Below are positions 34,259 through 37,942 of a stretch of 37,942 bases of DNA, piece by piece. How positions within the stretch are numbered: the stretch's first letter is position 1; every line of letters begins with the position of its first letter. The position numbers and the translations under genes are program-made. The notes under the pieces are model-generated. The model was not told the DNA's origin and did no database searches. It saw nothing but the letters and a program-made list of their open reading frames with translations. Source of the stretch: Paenibacillaceae bacterium (GTDB taxonomy: Bacteria; Bacillota; Clostridia; Lachnospirales; Lachnospiraceae); contig SVDS01000035.1 of NCBI GenBank assembly GCA_015057715.1, forward strand, positions 1-37,942. Reading direction: 5' to 3'.

Positions 34259-34286
34259 ATTATACCTGCAGTATAAAATATTACAA
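34259..34286 (-). promoter_or_regulatory. Promoter of the candidate antisense RNA
   Basis: On the minus strand TTGTAA (34281-34286), 16-nt spacer, perfect TATAAT (34259-34264), with a second overlapping TATAAT at 34254-34259. No minus-strand gene starts nearby; the flanking minus gene prfA ends at 34335, so the promoter faces the toxin locus. Confidence 0.6.
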
Positions 34287-34334
34287 GTACAGGCATTTAT
34301 TTTAAAATCATATCAGAATTTTCTAGCAATCCCC

Positions 34335-35408
34335 TTAATTTTCATTCAGTCTGGCAAGCTTTTCTGCCTGATCTGCTGCAATCAGAGAATCCAAAAGTTC
34401 GTATATATCTCCATTCATAATGGAATCAATCTTATAAAGAGTCAGCTTAATCCGATGATCGGTCACACGGCCCTGAGGGAAATTGTAGGTTCTGATCTTC
34501 TCAGACCGGTCACCTGTACCAATCTGGCTTCTGCGGGCCTCTGACTCGGAATTCTGTCTCTTCTCCAGCTCAATATCATAAAGCTTGGAACGAAGCAGGC
34601 GGAATGCCTTCTCCTTGTTCTGAAGCTGGGATTTTTCAGTCTGGCTGTAAATTACAATACCAGTAGGCATATGTGTCAGACGAACAGCAGAATCCGTTGT
34701 GTTGACGCACTGTCCGCCGTTACCGGAAGCACGCATAACATCAATTCTTACGTCCTTATCTTCAATCACTACATCTACATCTTCCGCTTCTGGCATAACT
34801 GCCACAGTAGCCGTAGACGTATGGATTCTTCCGCCGCTCTCCGTCTCCGGTACTCTCTGAACACGGTGAACGCCGCTTTCGTATTTCATCTTGGAATAAG
34901 CACCTTTTCCTGTGATCATGGCAACTACTTCCTTGAAACCGCCGATTCCGTTCTCATTGACGCTGATTAACTCTACTCTCCATCTCTGTGCTTCTGCGTA
35001 ATTGACATACATACGATACAGCTCAGAAGCAAAAAGGGCTGCCTCGTCGCCACCTGCTCCTGCGCGGATCTCCAGCATGATATTCTTATCATCATTGGGA
35101 TCCTTGGGCAAAAGAAGTATTTTCAGCTCCTGTTCCAGCTGTTCAATGCGCTTTTTAGCATCGGATAATTCCTCCTTTGCCATATCCCGCATCTCTTCAT
35201 CGCTCTCTTCTTCAAGAAGAGCCACACTTTCTTCCACGGTTTGTTTTGCTTTCTTATACTGGGTATAAGCTTCTACCAGGTCTGCTAAATCTGCCTGTTC
35301 CTTCATCAGCTTCCGAAACCGGTTCTGATCCTCTGCAACAGACGGGTTATTCAGTTCCTGCATCAGCTCTTCATAATGAATTAATATATCATCTAAACGA
35401 TCAAACAT
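34335..35408 (-). CDS. prfA: Peptide chain release factor 1
   Basis: The protein has 357 residues from ATG 35408, with GGAGG six bases upstream; the frame extends to 35432 without a ribosome site. It recognises UAA and UAG and triggers peptide release. The class-I GGQ motif is in [21 protein letters not shown], and the RF1-specific region includes [21 protein letters not shown] near the C-terminus. [18 protein letters not shown] is the conserved domain-2 block. The upstream gene prmC encodes the methyltransferase that modifies the Gln of GGQ. The length is normal. Confidence 0.97.
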   Translation of the reverse strand: MFDRLDDILIHYEELMQELNNPSVAEDQNRFRKLMKEQADLADLVEAYTQYKKAKQTVEESVALLEEESDEEMRDMAKEELSDAKKRIEQLEQELKILLLPKDPNDDKNIMLEIRAGAGGDEAALFASELYRMYVNYAEAQRWRVELISVNENGIGGFKEVVAMITGKGAYSKMKYESGVHRVQRVPETESGGRIHTSTATVAVMPEAEDVDVVIEDKDVRIDVMRASGNGGQCVNTTDSAVRLTHMPTGIVIYSQTEKSQLQNKEKAFRLLRSKLYDIELEKRQNSESEARRSQIGTGDRSEKIRTYNFPQGRVTDHRIKLTLYKIDSIMNGDIYELLDSLIAADQAEKLARLNEN

Positions 35409-35447
35409 TGGTATCCTCCAAAATCTCACCAAAAGGGCCTGTGCCCA

Positions 35448-36317
35448 TTATTTTTCTAAACTTCCGCTCACTACGCGGTCCAGCCCCGCTGCATCGCACC
35501 ATGACCGGATGTTGACAAAACCTGCTTCCCAAAGCAATGCGCTCACTGAATCTTTTTGATCATAACCGATTTCCAGATAAAGCTCACCCCCAGGATTTAA
35601 GTAATTCCGGCCTTCTGCTGCCAGCTTTCTGTAAAAATAAAGGCCGTCCTCTTTCCCGTCAAGAGCCAGAAACGGCTCATGATCACGAACCTCCGGCTGC
35701 AGCTGGCTGATTACATTGGTGGGAATGTAGGGTGGATTAGACACAATCACATCAAATGTTTCATCTGACCCAATGGCATCAAATAAATCGCTTAACAGGA
35801 ATGTAATTTTCTCTTTTCCTAAAATTGCTTCCCCGTTTCTCTTCGCTACCTTTAACGCTTCATCAGAAATATCTGCTGCCACAACCGCTTCAAACCCGCC
35901 AAGTCTGGCAAGGCTGATAGCAATACACCCGCTTCCAGTGCACAGATCAAGCACCCTGGGATTTTTGCCCTTATAATCCTTTAAAATCTGTTCTACCAGA
36001 GTTTCTGTATCCTGTCTGGGAATGAGAACATGCTCATTGACAAAAAACTCCAGACCCATAAATTCCCTGCTCCCTGTTATCTGCTGTAGCGGAATTCTCT
36101 TTTCGCGAAGAGCAAGCATATGATAAAAATCCCGGATTGATTCTCCCGATTTCTCTGTTTCATTCATAGTCCTGTTCCGGTCAATCAGAAAATGAGTCAG
36201 ATCTGTATGGAACGCTTCAAGCAGTAAATATCTGGCATCAATCTCAGCTTCCTGTATCCCTGCTTTATTAAGCCGGTCTGTTCCTTCTTCCAATAGCTGA
36301 TTTAACGTTACGCTCAT
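35448..36317 (-). CDS. prmC: Peptide chain release factor N5-glutamine methyltransferase
   Basis: The protein has 289 residues. It methylates the GGQ glutamine of RF1/RF2 using S-adenosylmethionine. The N-terminal helical domain (about 1-75) precedes the Rossmann methyltransferase domain, with FVNEHVLIPRQDTETLVE, the SAM loop VLDLCTGSGCIAISLA and the substrate-binding NPPY in VIVSNPPYIP. The start overlaps the DUF1385 gene's stop as ATGA (36314-36317), so the two are co-translated. It lies 39 nt before prfA. Confidence 0.96.
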   Translation of the reverse strand: MSVTLNQLLEEGTDRLNKAGIQEAEIDARYLLLEAFHTDLTHFLIDRNRTMNETEKSGESIRDFYHMLALREKRIPLQQITGSREFMGLEFFVNEHVLIPRQDTETLVEQILKDYKGKNPRVLDLCTGSGCIAISLARLGGFEAVVAADISDEALKVAKRNGEAILGKEKITFLLSDLFDAIGSDETFDVIVSNPPYIPTNVISQLQPEVRDHEPFLALDGKEDGLYFYRKLAAEGRNYLNPGGELYLEIGYDQKDSVSALLWEAGFVNIRSWCDAAGLDRVVSGSLEK

Positions 36318-37258
36318 GACTGATTCTCCGGAAAATTCTTTTTAAGAAATTCTCTCCAGTCAAATACTGCTTCTACAGAAGCAATTCCTACCTCGATCAT
36401 GGAATCATCTGGTTCACTGGTAGTCAGACCCTGCATCCACATGCCCGGTCTGCTTAAAATGTCCACCAGCTTAGAATCACTGCGGCCAGCGATACGCAGA
36501 CACTCATAGGATACCCCTGCAATTACCGGAATAAGAATAATACGGCTTAAAATCCGAAGGGGCAGAGTCTTTACCTGAATTACCATAAAAAATAAAATAC
36601 TGATAATCATAACAATTAAAAGAAAACTGGTTCCGCAGCGCTTATGTTCCTTGGAACTGTTCCTTACATTTTCCACATTCAGTTCCAGTCCGTGTTCCAG
36701 ACAGTTAATACATTTATGTTCGGCTCCATGGTACATGAAGGTACGCCTGATATCTTCCATACGGGATACCAGCTTGATATAAGCGATAAAAATGCCAATC
36801 CGGATTACACCTTCTAAAACAGCCATGATAGTCTGCGACTTAATAAAATAGTGAAATATGTTAGCCAGAAACAGGGGCAGCACCATGAAAATGCAGATTG
36901 CCATAATCACGGAAAATACCATCACCATGCTCATAAGAGCTTTTTCCATCTTTTCACCAAAGACCCGCTCCAACAGCTTCTCAAATTTAGAGGGCTCTGA
37001 ATCTTCCTCATCGTCTTCAAAGAAACTGGCAGAAAAAGTAAGCGATCTCATCCCCAGTATCATGGAGTCGGCAAAGCTGAAAATACCTCTGAAAAATGGA
37101 AGAGAAAACAGCTTTACTTTTTCTCCCATACTAATATACGTATCTTTTTTTACTTCAATGGTTCCGTCCGGCTTACGGACTGCTGTGGCATACTCATCCC
37201 TGTTTTTCATCATAACGCCTTCAATCACGGCCTGACCGCCGATTCCTGAATACTTCAT
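36314..37258 (-). CDS. DUF1385 family membrane protein
   Basis: The protein has 314 residues. It starts MKYSGIGGQAVIEGVMMKNR, the family hallmark, and contains MYHGAEHKCINCLEHG, a conserved His/Cys block that might bind metal, plus RCGTSFLLIVMIISILFF. Three to five membrane segments are expected (about 100-130, 136-160, 210-235 and possibly more). Members of this family are typically encoded between rpmE and prmC/prfA in Clostridia and Bacilli, as here. The molecular function is unknown; a link to translation comes from synteny only. AGAGAGG precedes ATG 37258. Confidence 0.93.
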   Translation of the reverse strand: MKYSGIGGQAVIEGVMMKNRDEYATAVRKPDGTIEVKKDTYISMGEKVKLFSLPFFRGIFSFADSMILGMRSLTFSASFFEDDEEDSEPSKFEKLLERVFGEKMEKALMSMVMVFSVIMAICIFMVLPLFLANIFHYFIKSQTIMAVLEGVIRIGIFIAYIKLVSRMEDIRRTFMYHGAEHKCINCLEHGLELNVENVRNSSKEHKRCGTSFLLIVMIISILFFMVIQVKTLPLRILSRIILIPVIAGVSYECLRIAGRSDSKLVDILSRPGMWMQGLTTSEPDDSMIEVGIASVEAVFDWREFLKKNFPENQS

Positions 37259-37310
37259 ACGCCAACCACCTCTCTGTAGGAAAATAGGTGCAACAAAATT
37301 CTAATTTCAA

Positions 37311-37351
37311 AAAAGGTTGAGCTAAAGTGTTTCCACTAAACTCAACCTTTT
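37311..37351 (-). terminator. Rho-independent terminator after rpmE
   Basis: Arms AAAAGGTTGAG (37311-37321) and CTCAACCTTTT (37341-37351) pair perfectly over 11 bases with a short AGTG/CACT stem inside. On the minus strand it ends in six U, 14 nt after the rpmE stop. Confidence 0.9.
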
Positions 37352-37364
37352 CTTTGCTCCAAAC

Positions 37365-37571
37365 TTATTCAGCCTTAACGCCATATTTACGATTGAATTT
37401 ATCAATACGTCCACGAGCGGAAGCAGCTTTCTGCTGACCGGTGTAGAATGAATGGCATTTAGAACAAACTTCTACGTGGATGTCTTCCTTTGTAGAACCA
37501 GTTACGAATTCATTACCACAGTTGCAAACAACCTTTGCCTGGTAGTAATTAGGATGGATTCCTTCTTTCAT
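37365..37571 (-). CDS. rpmE: 50S ribosomal protein L31, zinc-binding form
   Basis: The protein has 68 residues from ATG 37571, with GAGGTG six bases upstream; an in-frame GTG at 37580 has no ribosome site at proper spacing. It begins [20 protein letters not shown] and has the CxC/CxxC set (CNCG, CSKC) of the zinc-bound C+ form of L31, followed by [10 protein letters not shown]31 bridges the ribosomal subunits. Transcribed from its own promoter between rho and DUF1385, with its own terminator. Zinc-loaded L31 is often replaced by a C- paralogue under zinc limitation; no paralogue is seen here. Confidence 0.97.
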   Translation of the reverse strand: MKEGIHPNYYQAKVVCNCGNEFVTGSTKEDIHVEVCSKCHSFYTGQQKAASARGRIDKFNRKYGVKAE

Positions 37572-37608
37572 GATTTTCACCTCGCATACTCTGATTTCTA
37601 TTAAATCG

Positions 37609-37622
37609 CGGTTCGTAAACCG
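37609..37622 (-). promoter_or_regulatory. Leader hairpin of rpmE
   Basis: On the minus strand CGGTT (37618-37622) and AACCG (37609-37613) close a UACG tetraloop, a stable UNCG type. It lies in the ~70-nt rpmE leader. Autogenous L31 leaders are known in Firmicutes; whether this is one cannot be judged without a covariance model. Confidence 0.4.
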
Positions 37623-37647
37623 ACTTTGTCTAATAAACAGCTTGTAC

Positions 37648-37676
37648 AGTATATCATAGAAAATTTCTTAATGCAA
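37648..37676 (-). promoter_or_regulatory. Sigma-A promoter of rpmE
   Basis: On the minus strand TTGCAT (37671-37676), 17-nt spacer, TATACT (37648-37653), with a TGA extension before the -10. It lies 30 nt after the rho stop. Confidence 0.75.
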
Positions 37677-37705
37677 GCTTTTATTTATATAAAAGATCAC
37701 AGCTT

Positions 37706-37942
37706 TTAGAAAAACCGCATCTTTTTGGACATATCTACGAATTCACGGTTGTTCTTTGTTTTTGCAAACAGATCCAGAATCTTTTCTACCGCATCTTCTG
37801 GTTTTAATGTATTGGTCGCCTTACGTATAACATCAACAGCCTCTGCCTCTTCTCTGGTAAGCAGCAGATCGTCTCTTCTGGTTCCGGACTTTAAGATGTC
37901 AATGGCAGGGAAGATTCTCTTCTCGGACAGCTTTCTGTCAAG
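37706..37942 (-). CDS. rho: Transcription termination factor Rho (C-terminal 78 residues)
   Basis: The frame is open to the right edge and stops at 37706. The visible part reads LDRKLSEKRIFPAIDILKSG, then TRRDDLLLTREEAEAV and LFAKTKNNREFVDMSKKM with a final RFF. These are the last part of the RecA-like motor domain, including the SGTR(R/K) block near the arginine-finger side, and the C-terminal tail. Rho is the hexameric helicase that ends untranslated transcripts. The N-terminal RNA-binding domain and Walker motifs lie beyond the window. Its position upstream of rpmE is common in Firmicutes and helps confirm the call. Confidence 0.95.
   Translation of the reverse strand, partial: LDRKLSEKRIFPAIDILKSGTRRDDLLLTREEAEAVDVIRKATNTLKPEDAVEKILDLFAKTKNNREFVDMSKKMRFF

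Noticed and set aside
34242-34544. 100-residue plus-strand frame across the prfA end
   Set aside because: Antisense to the conserved prfA coding sequence, has no ribosome site, and begins inside the minus-strand antisense promoter region.
1-37942. CRISPR arrays, tRNA/rRNA genes, IS elements or prophage genes
   Set aside because: No spaced direct repeats, cloverleaf-like or rRNA-like stretches, transposase or phage structural products were found on either strand.

Overview
The window reads as chromosomal DNA of a low-to-moderate-GC Firmicute, most likely a Lachnospiraceae member (Clostridium cluster XIVa, Lacrimispora-like). The reasons are the gene order rho-rpmE-DUF1385-prmC-prfA at the right end, strong AGGAGG-type ribosome binding sites nearly everywhere, a DUF4250 micro-gene, and the family mix (DUF815, PF06541, SPFH/zinc-ribbon/TPM). 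No rRNA, tRNA, IS element, prophage or CRISPR array was seen. Genus placement is inference.

Layout, left to right. (1) 1-2836, minus: a translationally coupled SPFH / zinc-ribbon / TPM trio resembling Bacillus YdjI-YdjG-YdjH; the TPM gene is cut by the left edge. (2) 2893-9915, minus: response regulator, histidine kinase, an unrecognised 830-residue membrane protein, ABC ATPase and ABC-2 permease, followed by endonuclease IV (nfo). (3) 10062-17148, minus: housekeeping genes ppk1, ppx, a DUF815 ATPase, pheA and plsC; a good promoter precedes plsC. (4) 17203-19601, minus: a small PF06541 membrane protein, cardiolipin synthase and a 59-residue DUF4250 protein. (5) 19730-24145: type I L-asparaginase (plus), clpB (minus) with a striking inverted repeat over its promoter, and a secreted cell-wall-binding-repeat protein (plus). 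(6) 24160-27433, minus: a MATE exporter and a Gfo/Idh/MocA oxidoreductase with their own promoter, then a LysR regulator. (7) 27585-30058, plus: a cysteine desulfidase-family enzyme and a DAACS symporter, divergent from the LysR gene. (8) 30124-33904: uxuA-uxuB (minus) divergent from a GntR/FadR-family regulator (plus), with GntR-type palindromes between them. (9) 33905-34334: an apparently gene-free gap that holds a compact type I toxin-antitoxin candidate. (10) 34335-37942, minus: prfA, prmC, DUF1385, rpmE and the 3' end of rho.

Functionally, the left third combines envelope-stress and membrane-associated modules. The centre holds polyphosphate turnover (ppk1/ppx), phenylalanine synthesis and phospholipid synthesis (plsC, cls). 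The right third holds amino-acid and hexuronate catabolism plus the translation-termination cluster. The best leads beyond standard annotation are the 28-residue holin-like toxin, whose Shine-Dalgarno is buried in its own hairpin; the 9+9 bp operator-like repeat straddling the clpB -10 box; and the two-component/ABC/large-membrane-protein unit. All calls come from reading the sequence; no database search was run.
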